Shown: positions 35,729 through 47,618 of the stretch, in pieces
Layout of the letters: each line of letters starts with the position of its first letter
Position numbering within the stretch: the first letter of the stretch is position 1
Source: Blastomyces gilchristii SLH14081
Taxonomy: Eukaryota > Ascomycota > Eurotiomycetes > Onygenales > Ajellomycetaceae
Length of the DNA stretch: 64,000 bases
Assembly (NCBI RefSeq): GCF_000003855.2
Contig: NW_003101677.1
Location: forward strand, 1,285,506-1,349,505
Reading direction: 5' to 3'
Translations under genes and position numbers: made by a program
The notes under the pieces: model-generated
What the model was told of the DNA's origin: nothing
Databases searched by the model: none
Seen by the model: only the letters and a program-made list of their open reading frames with translations

Positions 35729-38160
35729 ATGTCTTCTGAATTCACTTCTTTCACTTCTTTTACTTCTATTGAAGATTCACAAACTCTTCAAGAAATCACT
35801 GTGAATCACAAAGTCTATGTTATTTACAATTCAATACAGAATACTCTCTTTCAATTATGATGAATGATCACTTCATTCTTCATATCTGATTTCAGGTCAC
35901 AAAATTTATGAAAAACTCAACACAAATATCAAGATGAACTATGGAATAATTATCAACAGATTATATTATAGATTACTGAAGAGTCATCTCTCTGCTATAA
36001 TCACTGTAACTTCATTCAGAAACATTCATCATGAACTGATCATGACTCTGAAGAAATTTCTTAACATCTGAAGTCATCAGAATGCAGACAATAAAAGAAA
36101 AATAATCAGAAAATTACTACTGAGCTGGTAAGTTACTCTATCAGATAACAATTTTTGATAACACTAACTTTCTAATTTAAAGAAAATCATGTAAAAACAA
36201 CTCTGTATCAGTACTCTGATTTCATAACTCTTATCTGATAACTTTCATGAACAATTACTTTGTATATGTATATCTCTGAATCTTTCTCTTCAATCAATTG
36301 AAAACCCCGAATTCTGAACACTTCTTTAAATGCTTAATTCAAATCTTCATATTCTACATCAATTCTGTCTTCAGTTCAACCTTAAGACACACTACAAAGT
36401 CAATATACAACATCTAGAATCAGAGTTGAAGAATCATCAAAGAGTGTCTCTCACAGTGAATGCATGAACTAGTACAAACAATCTTGCATTTATGAGAGTT
36501 ATATGTTATTACATTGATGAGAACTGAACTTATCAAGAGACATTAATTGAATTTGAATCATTGATCAGTAGTCATACTGAGAATTATATGACAGAGGTAT
36601 TAATGACTGTGATTAAAAATGACTATTGAGATATTAGTCTCAGTCTTCTTACAATTACAACTGACAATGCTGTGAATAACTACACTATGATGAAGAGCTT
36701 GAAGCAAAAATTGACTTTGCATTCATGAAATAATAAATAAGGTCATATTCTCTGCATTACTCATGTGGTTCAACTTGTGATGCAAACACTGATAAAGAAT
36801 CTTAATATCAAGACAAAGAATAATGAGATGACTGATTCTTGAGATGAGAATGAGATGAAAGTGATTACTCAAGCAACTTTTATATTCACTTTACAAAAGA
36901 TAATGTTTTTTGATAACACTTTTTAATATTGCTTTTTGATAACACTTTTTAATAACACTACTGTTAATTTTGAATAGATTGACTAATAATTTAAATATCA
37001 TAGATTCAAAACATTGTTAATGCAATTTGTACCTCTTCTAAATAATAACAACAATTTCATGATATTCAACAAACAAACAAATCAATCATATCACTGAATA
37101 TGATACAGAATGTTAGAACACAGTGAAGTTCAATATATAAGATAACTGTTCAGACTCTTTGATTGCATCAGATAATTGATTATTGAGTGCAACACTCTGA
37201 TCAGAAAAAGATTCAGATATTGAAACTTTCTGATATGAAGTGAACTCAGTTGAAATATGTGATTGATTTACTGTTTTAGTTTTATAAGACAATAAAGACA
37301 GTCTCAATCACTTATACATCAATGCTGCAGTCAGCCTGATGAATGTATAACAGTTTATTTACTCATCTTGAGAAGCAGTTGAATCACTCAAAAAGAAATT
37401 CAGTCTGAGATGATGCTATAGTGCAGGCTATTATTACTGTAAGGAATAAACTGGCATATTACTACAGCAAAATGAAACAATCTTTTACAGAGTACTATGC
37501 TGTAGCAGCTCTACTAGATTCCTCTCATTGAGTTAATATCTACACTTCTCAAGATTGAACAGAGAAGAAATGAGACTTATATGTTAAATTAGTCTGAGAC
37601 TACTACAATGTCAACTATCAGAGATTTGAATGAGCAAATGTTCAAGATATGAAGACAGTGAAATACAATTCCCTAGTAAGTAACAATCTTTGATAACACT
37701 TCATATCACATAGAACTATAATACTAACTTTGAAACAGAACTTATATACATTGATTACAATCAAAAATCAGGCAAAACTATATGCTTGTAAAACTGAATT
37801 TGATCACTATCTTCAAGATGATCTGACAAATTTACACATTAAATCAATTCTAGAGTTATGAAAAATTGTTGAGAGTATATATTCAACTGTTGCACTGATG
37901 ATGTGTGATATTCTGATAATTTCATTGACAGGGGTGAAAATGAAGTGAAAGTTCAACTCAAGTCAAGATATTTATCACTATCACTGAGAACAATTATAAG
38001 AAGAAACAATCAAGAAACTCATGATTGTAAAATATAGAATTATCAGACAGTTTAATACCTCTGATCACAGTATATCAGAGAAGTGTAGTTTTCATGAGAA
38101 AGTGAAGAATAAACTTGTACAAGAATGTATTTAGTTGTTTCATGAGCATTATCAATAATC
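35729..38160 (+). pseudogene. hAT-1 transposase
   Basis: ATG at 35729 (MSSEFTSFTSFTSIEDSQTL). A BED-like zinc-finger pattern appears at about 35995-36075 (CYNHC ... HLKSSEC). Introns lie at about 36129-36180, 36890-36975 and 37677-37735, the last with GTAAGTAACAATCTTTGATAACACT and a CTAAC branch site. The C-terminal half carries VRNKLAYYYSKMKQSFTEYY and AVAALLDSSH, then the dimerisation-like block LTGVKMKWKFNSSQDIYHYH near 37930. Stops are mostly TGA where the other copy has TGG (for example SVWDNA in hAT-2). It would cut and paste the element through its TIRs. Confidence 0.82.
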
Positions 38161-38463
38161 ATTACCAAATTCTGATTATATAAGCAATCACTGAATGAAC
38201 TGAATGAGACTGATTTTGATCTTCAGTCTCAGTCTCATTCTGATTTTGAAAGAATGATCATCTTTCACAGTTTATCCTGGAAAATTACTCTCATTTCACT
38301 GTTATTGAATTAAATCTGGTCATTTTTCATGTCATTTCTCTCAGAAATGGTCCATTTTCAGATTTTTTTGAGGCTTGGTTCTGGTGGGACTCACGCCAAG
38401 AAATGTATGAGACCAGACCAAATGGGACCAAATGTGAAATTCATGGTCCCGGCGGCCAGTCTA

Positions 38464-38900
38464 GTGCTGCAGTGCTAACTTCTCAGCAGATAAAGATATC
38501 AGTGTCAGAGACTTCAATAATGAAGAATGAGTTTGATGAGAATATAATTATTGATGAGTACGCTCTGAGATTTCTCTCTTTTTACTTTTTTAATGAGCTG
38601 TGACCTCATTAGAATAGCAGCGGTCTGCAGATTAATAATATTAATCTTTATTGATTTCAAATATCTCTTTCTTTTCTTATTAACTGCTTCAGGAATTTTA
38701 CACTTGTATAGTCTCATTAAACTTCTAAAAAATCCTTTGAGAGAAAATAGAAGAAGAGTGTTACAGAGTTCACAAGACATCAGCTTATCACTGTAAGATT
38801 ATCTCTAAAAAACTCTTTGAGAAAAATGAGAAGTCTCAAGTGACATTTCTTACTTAACATCTCTGATATGTAATGAGACAGTCTCTACTAGCTGTCTCAT
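38464..38900 (-). other. Gypsy B-2 3' region (second part)
   Basis: Continues the B-2 3' region after hAT-1; homologous to 22450-22810. No gene supported: the open frames here are antisense or short. Confidence 0.6.
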
Positions 38901-41900
38901 AGCTTGCAATCTCTTTCTCAGCATTTTTCAAATGCTCAAGCAGTTCTCATGAATTCTCTGACAATGAGTAATCTTCTCATTTCATAAGATATTGAAGCTT
39001 ACTGTAATATGTTCACTTATTTAATATTTTCTTTATAAGATATTCAGTATCACTCTCTATCTTGATATTATTCAGCTGAGATAGCTTCATCTCAGAGCAT
39101 TGCTTATAGAGCTTCAAATAGAAAATATGAAAAACAGAATGAATTGATTTCAATTCTGTGAGTAATTTTAACTTATATATCTGCTTATTTATTACTCTTG
39201 TTACTGAGAAAGATTCTAGTCATCATTCACTGAGCTTCTTACACAGTCTTATTATCTTGATATTCTTTGCTGAAAGTAGTACTTGATCCTCTATCAAGAA
39301 CTTCATTGAAAGATGTTTTCAATTATAGTATTTCATCTGCTACTTCTGAGTGTAATGAATACTTTTCATCATTCTCTCATGAATTTTATTCAAAAGTTTC
39401 AATCTCACTTTTACTTCTAATACTGAGAGATACTCTGTTCTCTGTATCTATTCAATATTCTGACTGTTTATTTCTTTCTTTGAAACATTATCTGTGATGT
39501 CACTGAGTAATAAAGAAGTATATTTATAATAAGTATAGAAAGAAGATATCTTTAAGATTACATTCTTTACATTATTATATATGAATTCAGTGATCAGAAG
39601 ATATTTAAGTCAATCATTCTAATAATATGAACAGAATGCTCAAAGATACTGTTCTAGTATCTGATTCTGATGTTCAGTCTGATCATCTGTCTGTGAATGA
39701 AATGCAGTACTGAGAAGACATCTTATCATAAGATAATAGTAAAAAGCTGACCAGTATTTACTGATGAAGAGAAATTCTCAATCTGTTATTAATGATTTCA
39801 GAGCACTGTGATCATAAATAATGATATCTAAAAACAGGTCAGTCAATTCAGAGACTTTAATCTTTTTATAAGTAGAGATATATCTGATTATCTTCATAAA
39901 GCAGTTAATAATAATTAAAATTAAGTTATATTCTTTGACTCTTATCAACTTCAGTAGATCAACTATGAAATTTATTAATAGATTCTATCATAGATTCTTT
40001 GAAACAGACAGTGATATCAACTTATCATATTACTTATATCACAGAATCTTTATTCTTTAACAGATATTGTAAGTCTCAATATACTCTTTGACATCTGTCT
40101 AAAGCTTGTTTTAAATATATTTATATTTTAGAAGCTTCTCAGTCTTTTCTAACCTGAAGTGCTCTGTATAAGAATCATTATAATGAATTCTCAATAACTT
40201 CTGATGCATTACTCTACTATGAGAGACAAAGACTGAATCATTCAGCAGTAGAAGTTCACATTCTTCTAGTTATCAGTAACTTCATTCCTTAACAGTATTA
40301 TCTCACTCAGAGTCTGTCTCTTTCAAGTTCAAACTGAATTCTTTCTTCTTTAACTTCTGAATTCAAGCTACAGTAGAGACATTTTTCTTCTGTAATTTAT
40401 CAATGAATTTCAAAAGTAGTTGAGTTGAAAGATTGTAGATCATTTCATTCTTTGTCAATTCAATGATTGTAAGATATGATATGAGAAGCTTATAATCTTC
40501 AGTGTCAGTTCTCTGTGAGAATTCAGGTTTTCTTTCACCTTCTATACTGAGTTACATAGCTGTCTTTTCAGCGCTGTTTCTGAGCTTCAGAGAATCTCAA
40601 TCTTCTGCAGTCAGCTTCTTCTGCAGTGATGACAGAGATTCTTTTATAGAATTCTTCTCTGTATTAATAATATTATAATCAGATTATTTAGACAGTATGT
40701 CAGTAGAGTTAAGCTGATCTGAACAGTATTGAATATAGAAATTATACTCTGAAAACAGCTCTGTTCACCTGACTTGATATTCTGTCAAGCTCTTTATTGT
40801 CAAGAAGTAACACAGATTTGCATGATTAGTGAGAACTTACACTGAGTACTTACTATTCTGAAGATAATGTCATCAGATCTTAAAGAATTCAACAATTACT
40901 AACATCTTCTGATTATGAGTATCATACCTTCTCTGCATGAGTAATAACTTCTTGAAGAAGAAGGTCACTGATCTTCATTCACAGCATCTTATAGACTCTG
41001 TGAAAAAGTCTTCTCTTACAGATAATTCATTATCTATTTTCTCAGAGATGATTATTCTCTGATTCTTTCAATATTGAAAGGTCTTCAGTGTGAACTGTGA
41101 AAAGATTTCACAGATCTCATTTCTGAATACATCAGTCTCACACTGACTGAGTAAGTCAGGATTAAAGTGATTTAGTATCATAATATCTGTGAAAGCTTGT
41201 TTCAATTTCATAAACATCTGCACAGTGTCTTAAATAAGAATAAACAGTTCTATTTTCCTATCTTTCACACTTCTCTTTAACAGATCTGTAAGGGGGGCAG
41301 TAATCTGTGAATATATATAGATGAATCATCTGTAGAAATTCACAAATTCTAGAAATATCTGCATCTCATGATACATCTGCAGTGCTGACCAGTTCTTAAT
41401 AATGAAGACTCAGCTTCTGTTCATTGAAATGCTGTTCATCTTAATAATATAATCTAAGAAATCAATCTTCTGTATGTAGAACAAGCATTTTTCAGTGTTT
41501 GTATAAAGTTGATACTGTCTCAAGCAACTCAACACTTCTCAAACATGAGTATCATGTTCTTTCTCTGATTTTAAGAAGATTAGAATGTTGTTCAGATATA
41601 CTATGCAGAAGATGTTGACAAGGCCTCACAGTGCCTCATTTATATAGATCTGAAAGATGGCTGAAGCATTATAAAGATTAAAAAATAAAACAAGATATTC
41701 AAAAATGCTGTACTTGATATAAAAAGCTGTTTTTCAAATGTTATCTTCATTAACTCTGATTCTATGATAGACATTCTGTATATTAATCTTTGAGAATATC
41801 TTTACTTCAGATAATCAATCAATCATCTCATCAATTAGCAGTAATGAATAGTAATTCTTAACTGTCATCTTATTGAGATCTCTGTAGTCTATACATAGAC

Positions 41901-42650
41901 ATAGTCTACTATTCTTCTTGAGTATAAAGAGTATAGATGTCTCTGTCAGACTTTTTAATGAATATATTCAGTTCTTTAATTGCACTTCTTCAAGATATTT
42001 GTACAGAACATTCAATTTCTTTACAAACAAGTTGTAAAGTGACTTATACAGCATCATTACACTATCTTCAAGACAAATCTTATATCATATCTTAATGTCA
42101 GGAAACTTCACTGCTTCTCTTTCTAAAAAGACATTCTTAAAATCTGTAAAGAGATATCATGTACATTCATCTTCAATAATAGATACTGCTGCTAATCTTG
42201 TAGTGAGAGTGATAACTTCTTCATCTGTTCTCAAGTCTCAATCATATGCTACATAGTATATTGACTCAATCTTTTTCTTAAGATTCTTTCAATGAAACTC
42301 TTCAGATTTCTCTATCACTGTCTCTTTATTAGTGAGATGATACTGTCACATCTGAGTGACTCAGTCAATGAGAGAATTGTTTTCTCTCAATCACAGAAGA
42401 TCTAGAATGATGTTCTCATCTATAATATTGACTGTGTGAAGAAGCAGACTACTCTTCTTAAAGATTTCTTCTGAGTCTGTGATCACATACTTCACTTGAA
42501 TTATGTCAAAACAGTGATATTTCATTCTATCAGTAAATTTCACATGATCTGACAGATCTATCTTCTTTCAACTCTTTATCAAAGAAAAGAAATAGAATAT
42601 GAAGTTAGTATCTATCTCAGAGTTAAGTAGACATCTCACTGATATCTTCT
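38900..42650 (-). pseudogene. Gypsy B-2 pol with chromodomain
   Basis: Minus strand: protease remnant at about 42300-42600, RT at about 41350-42000, RNase H at 40700-41020, integrase at 39250-40230 and chromodomain at about 38930-39100. The RT active site at 41575-41598 reads YLNNILIF, with both Asp changed to Asn. It would encode the replication enzymes. Confidence 0.8.
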
Positions 42651-42689
42651 CATTCAGAGTATGTATTATAATTATAATATAAACTCAGA

Positions 42690-43660
42690 GATATGAGAAT
42701 TATCAATTCTTTATTTCTTTCTCTTCTTTATCTTTCACAGATACATTTGTCAGAAGAGAAGTCAACTTTGAGAAGATATCTTCTCAGTTTCTTCTCTTCT
42801 TCAGCTTCTTACAATTACTGATATAGTGATTATCAGTTCTACAGTTAAAACAGAGATCTTTATCAAATCTTTTTTAATATTTCTTCACAGTGAGTGAAGA
42901 ATCAGAATACTTAGAATTCTTCTTTACTTTCTCTATACTGAAGCTGTCATAGTACTGTTTAAATCTCATTATCAGTTATTTAGAAGAAGTCTTATTAACC
43001 TTTTTCTCAGAGAATTGATTATTCAAATAGATCTGAAAAGTCAGGTTGACAAGCTCAGTGTGATTAATTGATGAACTCTGATATTATAATATCATTGTCT
43101 GCATCTTATAAGTCAACTTCATGAGATAAAGCTGTATTTTTAATTGATTCAAATCATCAGTCAATTTCTCTCAATATTCTTCAAATCTTGCATTAAAATC
43201 AGAAGAATTCTCATTATCTTATTAATGTAATGAGTCGAATCACTGTATTATCATAAAGTCACAGTTACAGTGATCTTCAATTTAATTCAGTAGAAAGTTC
43301 TTGAATTCTTCTCAAGTCATGACAGTATTGATACACTCAAGCTCTTTCTTCTTGATAGCTCAAGTAGTTGCAGAGATGCCTTCAAGAAGGTTGACAGTGT
43401 ATATTACTCATATCTTATGAGTATTATACTGGCTCAGATTAAGGCAGAATTTCTGTTCAAGAATATAGATAAAGCTGTGAAATTCAGATAAGATGTTTCT
43501 CTTATATCTCAGAGAATCTCTGATCTTAATCTCTCTATCTTCATAATAGATGTAGGTGTGTAGAAGCTGTGGCAGTGATAGAGCAGTTGAAGAGCCTATA
43601 TCAAAATGTGCAGCAGGTTCAGAAATCTCAGATTTCTGCCAGAATAGAGATGTACACACT
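42690..43660 (-). pseudogene. Gypsy B-2 gag
   Basis: The best preserved Gag N-terminus of the family: 83 open codons at 43408-43659 (HTYIYYEDREIKIRDSLRYK, FIYILEQKFCLNLSQYNT). It continues through capsid to a zinc knuckle near 42830 (FNCRTDNHYISNCK, nearly intact), then basic. Gag oligomerises into particles. Confidence 0.8.
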
Positions 43661-43788
43661 CTAGAGAATGATGTAGTGTTTCTCTCAGAGAGTGAGGTCA
43701 GATTGATCTCAGTGTGAGTGTGTGAGATTATATCAGTCTGTTAGAGCTTGACTAATTCAAACTTGTAATCAGGTTGAGTAATTCAAAT

Positions 43789-44321
43789 TGTAATATAACA
43801 GAGCTGAAGCAGTGACTAATCAGTAATATTACATAGAAGTAGTTATTTAAGAAGCTGTATAAATGAGCTTGACTATCTTGCTTAAATAGTAAGCTCATAG
43901 ACTACAGAGTTATTGTGAGGATATCACAGATGTAGTACTTAGTATACTCAGAAGATTGTATAAGACATACAGTAACTCTTGTATATATTTCAGTAGAAGA
44001 AAAATGAATCACTGACTTCTTTGATAGAGAGTCAGCATCTAGCTATTCTATATAGATAATAAGTGAATACTCTTCTTTCATTTCACAAGTGAGAATAGCT
44101 GAAGTGATACCTCAGTGGTGTCTTATTACCAAGGAAGAGTAATCTGCTGACCTTATATAGAAGTGAGGTTCTTATATTCATCAATCAGATCTTTCTATGA
44201 TATATCTGAATGATGTCATAGAGTGATTGGAAACCGGTTCAGACGGGATGAAATCATCCGCATGGAATCGATGAGCCGTGTGGAACCGCAATGGGGCCTT
44301 GGCGCGGCCGGGAGTGTGACA
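43789..44321 (-). repeat. Gypsy B-2 5' LTR
   Basis: 533 bp. The outer 100 bp (44220-44321) keep GGCGCGGCCGGG and other CpG sites; the inner end 43789-43830 is mutated. TSD TCTTA follows. Confidence 0.93.
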
Positions 44322-45020
44322 TCTTAAAAGTATCTTCTTTCTATGCATATTATGAATATAATTCTTCATTACTCAGTGATGTCACAGACAACATTTTAAA
44401 AAAGAGAATAGACAGTCAGAATATTGAATAGATACAGAGAACAGAGTATTTCTTAACATCAGAAGTAAAAGTAAGATTGAAACTTTTAAATAAAATTTAT
44501 GAGAAGATGATGAAAAGCATTCACTATGCTCAGAAGCAGTAGATAAAATACTATAATTGAAAACATCTTTCAATGAAGTTCTCAATAGAGAATTAAGTAC
44601 TACTTTCAGCAAAGAATATCAAGATAATAAGACTGTGTAAGAAGCTCAGTGAGTAATAACTAGAATCTTTCTCAGTAACAAGAGTGATAAGTAAGCAGAT
44701 ATATAAGTTGAAATTATTCTCAGAATTGAAATCAATTCATTCTGTTTTTTACATTTTCTATTTAAAGCTTTATAAGCAATGTTCTGAGATGAAGCTATCT
44801 CAGTTAAATAACATTGAGATTGAGAGTAATACTGAATATCTTGTGAAGAAAATATTAAATAAGTGAATATATTATAGTAAGCTTTAATATCTTATTAAAT
44901 GAGAAGATTATTCATTATCAGAGAATTCATGAAAACTGCTTAAGTATTTGAAAAATGCTGAGAAAGAGATTGCAAGCTATGAGACAGCTAGTAGAGATTA
45001 TTCTATTTCATATCAGAGAT
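44322..45020 (+). pseudogene. Gypsy B-1 integrase end and chromodomain
   Basis: Resumes the integrase after B-2: VSSFYAYYEYNSSLLSDVTD, later KQIYKLKLFSELKSIHSVF. A clear chromodomain follows: EYLVKKILNK, YLIKWEDYSLSENSWKLLKY, KNAEKEIASYE (about 44830-44990). Chromodomain-bearing Gypsy elements target heterochromatin. Confidence 0.83.
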
Positions 45021-46833
45021 ATTGAATAAGAAATACTGCTTAAGACTTCTCATTTTTTTCAAAGAATTTTTTAGAGATAATCTTACAGTGATGAGTCAGT
45101 GTCTTATGAACTCTGTAGCACTCTTCTTTTATTTTCTCTCAAAGAGTTTTTAGAAGTTTAGTGAGACTACACAAGTGTAAAATTCCTGAAGTGATTAATA
45201 AGAAAAGAAAGAAATATTTGAAATTAACAAAGATTAATATTATTGACTTATAAACTGCTGCTATTCTAATAGAGTCACAGCTCACTGAAAAAGTAAAAAG
45301 AGAGATCAGAGTTTACTCATTAATAATTACATTCTTATTAAACTCATTCTTCATTATTAAAGTCTTCAGTATCAGCATCTTTATCTGCTGAGAAGTTAAC
45401 ACTGCAGTATCACAGAGAAGCATGCTGTAGAAGAGTATAAGAGATACTTAAAGTATTAACTTATCAATTTACAAAGTATCTTAATTATCTGCTTCAATTG
45501 AAGTAAGATTCTCTCTAATCAGTAATTAATCTCTGTAGTACTTTCAACAGCAGCATCAGCTGATCTCTTCTTAAGATCAGTCATTCTGAGATGTTTTTTC
45601 ATCTCAGAGATTCACACTTTCATCTTCTTTTATAGATAAGTAAGAAGAATCTTCTCAGTCTTAATAAAATTTATCAATACTTAAAGCTCTGAGATTCTCA
45701 CTCTGTACTACTTAAGCATCTGAGCTTCTTATTAGAGCTGATATGATGTCTTTCTGTGAGATAATACTTACAGAGAGACAGAAGTTATTGTTACAGATAT
45801 AACAGAAACAACAGAAGTGAGAGAAGAAGTAGATATATAAGATTTCTTCATTCTTCAGCTGCTTAGTATAATATAGATAAGTGATGATACTGATCAGAGA
45901 TCACACTGAAGCCTTCTTACAGAGAGAAGACAAAGAAACTGTGAGACTCTGTAGACTCAACTCAGCAGCATTCTGAGCAGAGCTTAAGCATGTCATAGAA
46001 GAGAAACTACAGATTGAGCTTCTCAGAGTCACTGTATCTGAAATCAAGCTCTCTCTGAGATTCTCTCTGAATGATCACACAGAGTCATATATTATTATGT
46101 TGACTGAGAAAGAAAGCAGTGTTGCAACAGTAGCAGAGAGAGTAGAGAAAGAACTGAACACAGATGAACTTATCAGCAGAAGAGATAACACCTCCACTGC
46201 AAGGCATAGTGACTACTGTCACAGCTGTAAGAGAAAGTAGAAGAAGAAGAAGAAGATATGACCAATGAGAGCAGTGCTTCTGCAGTCTATTAACATTATC
46301 ATCTCTGCCTTCAGCCTGGCTTTCTTAACAGTCACAGAGATCACAGCTGCATCATAAAGACATTTGATCACTAGAAAATATCAGAATTCATCTCTTACTA
46401 TCTTACAAGAATAATACTCTTATACACTCACTATTGAAGATGAAGAAAAGAAAGAAAAAATTATATTATAGAGAGAGAAGATCTTTTCAAAAAATCCTGT
46501 TACTACTGTTAACTTTGTCTCTAAAAGCACATCACTTTTGCAGAGAATTTTATATACAGAATGAAATATAATAGAAGATCTGTAAGTTACTTATTAACTA
46601 TGATTTTTACATTTCAAATTGATATATAAGAAACTCACTTATCATATGTTTGATTTGAATAGAGATGAGAAAAGAAAGATTCATATAATCAGCAGAAAAA
46701 CTTATCTATTTCTTTATATTACATACAGTACATGTGCTGTCAATCAGTTGATAACTGTTACTATATAACAAAGATAACTTTTAATCTGATAATCTTAAGA
46801 GCATCAGAACTATGCTCTTAAAGAGAAGAGTAT
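45020..46833 (+). other. Gypsy B-1 3' region
   Basis: Homolog of 19620-21431. The sense ORF equivalent to 20432-20917 is interrupted here. No independent gene supported. Confidence 0.5.
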
Positions 46834-47366
46834 TATCACACTTCTAACTATGTTAAGACTCTGTTATAATTTCACACAGCTTATTACTTTCATATGAATA
46901 ATTTCATTTCATCTGAATCAGTTTTCAATCACTCTATAACATTATTCAGATATATTATAGAAAGATCTGATTAATAAATATAAGAACTTCACTTCTATAT
47001 GAGATCAGCAGATTACTCTTTCTTAGTAGTAAGACACTGCTGAGGTATTACTTCTGCTATTCTCACTCATGAAATGAGAGAAGTGTATTCACTCATTATC
47101 TATATAGAATAGCTAGATACTGGCTTCTTATCAAAGAAGTCAGTGATTTGTTTTTCTTCTACTGAAATATATACAAGAGTTACTGTGTTTCTTATACAAT
47201 CGTCTTAGTATACTAAGTATCATATCTGTGATATTCTCATAATAACTCTGTAGTCTATGAGCTCACTATTCAAGCAAGATAGTCAAGCTCACTTATACAG
47301 CTTCTTAAACAACTACCTTTACATGACGCCGCTGACTAGCCACTGCTTCGGTTCCGTCACATTACA
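46834..47366 (+). repeat. Gypsy B-1 3' LTR
   Basis: 533 bp. Inner start mutated (TATCACACTTC), outer end keeps GACGCCGCTGACTAGCC. Followed by TSD TCAAG. Confidence 0.92.
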
Positions 47367-47595
47367 TCAAGTCAGTAAACTCACAACTGCAAGCTTAAAA
47401 AGAAGAAACTCTCAACTATCTAAATCTTCAAACTTCAATTCTTCAGCTAAATGTAAACAGAATTTGAATTCTCAAACTTCTGTTAAGTTTAGAGAATTGA
47501 GAAATGACTCTGATGATAAACTAGATATAATGCAAGCAGTTGAGATTTCTACTTTTCAGAATAGTTATAATTTACTATCTGATGATAGTGATTAG
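47367..47595 (+). pseudogene. LINE ORF1 C-terminus
   Basis: Resumes ORF1 after B-1; open to a TAG at 47593. Ser/Lys/Asn-rich tail ending YNLLSDDSD. The longer open frame beginning at 47257 is an artefact joining LTR to ORF1. Confidence 0.7.
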
Positions 47596-47618
47596 ATTCT
47601 ACTCTACTCTCTTTTAGT

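Larger units (their letters stand above)
32586..38463 (+). mobile_element. hAT DNA transposon copy 1, multi-gene
   Basis: 5,878 bp with an 8-bp perfect TSD GTGCTGCA at 32578-32585 and 38464-38471. Terminal inverted repeats are TAGACTGACCG (left) and TAGACTGGCCG (right, reverse complement), with subterminal GACC repeats. The element holds a minus-strand histone-fold gene, a plus-strand Lys-rich gene, and a plus-strand hAT transposase at the 3' side. The 8-bp TSD and the C-terminal dimerisation-like region place it in hAT. A second full-length copy is at 53976-59783. Confidence 0.93.
30632..44321 (-). mobile_element. Gypsy B copy 2, complete, interrupted by hAT-1
   Basis: Minus-strand chromovirus with 533-bp LTRs (30632-31164 and 43789-44321) and TSD TCTTA at 30627-30631 and 44322-44326. 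Without the hAT it is about 7.8 kb. It lies within the integrase of B-1. The outer LTR ends are CpG-rich and the inner ends mutated. Confidence 0.93.
25793..47366 (+). mobile_element. Gypsy B copy 1, complete, interrupted by B-2
   Basis: Plus-strand chromovirus in segments 25793-30631 and 44322-47366. LTRs of 533 bp each (25793-26325 and 46834-47366). TSD TCAAG at 25788-25792 and 47367-47371. B-2 sits in the integrase. It carries gag, protease, RT, RNase H, integrase, chromodomain and a 1.8-kb 3' region. Inserted in LINE ORF1. Confidence 0.93.

Noticed and set aside
38403..38603. 66-codon ORF at the hAT-1 right end
   Set aside because: It runs from the subterminal repeats across the TIR into Gypsy B-2; boundary artefact.
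47257..47595. 112-codon ORF as a gene
   Set aside because: The first third is Gypsy B LTR; only the part after 47367 belongs to LINE ORF1.
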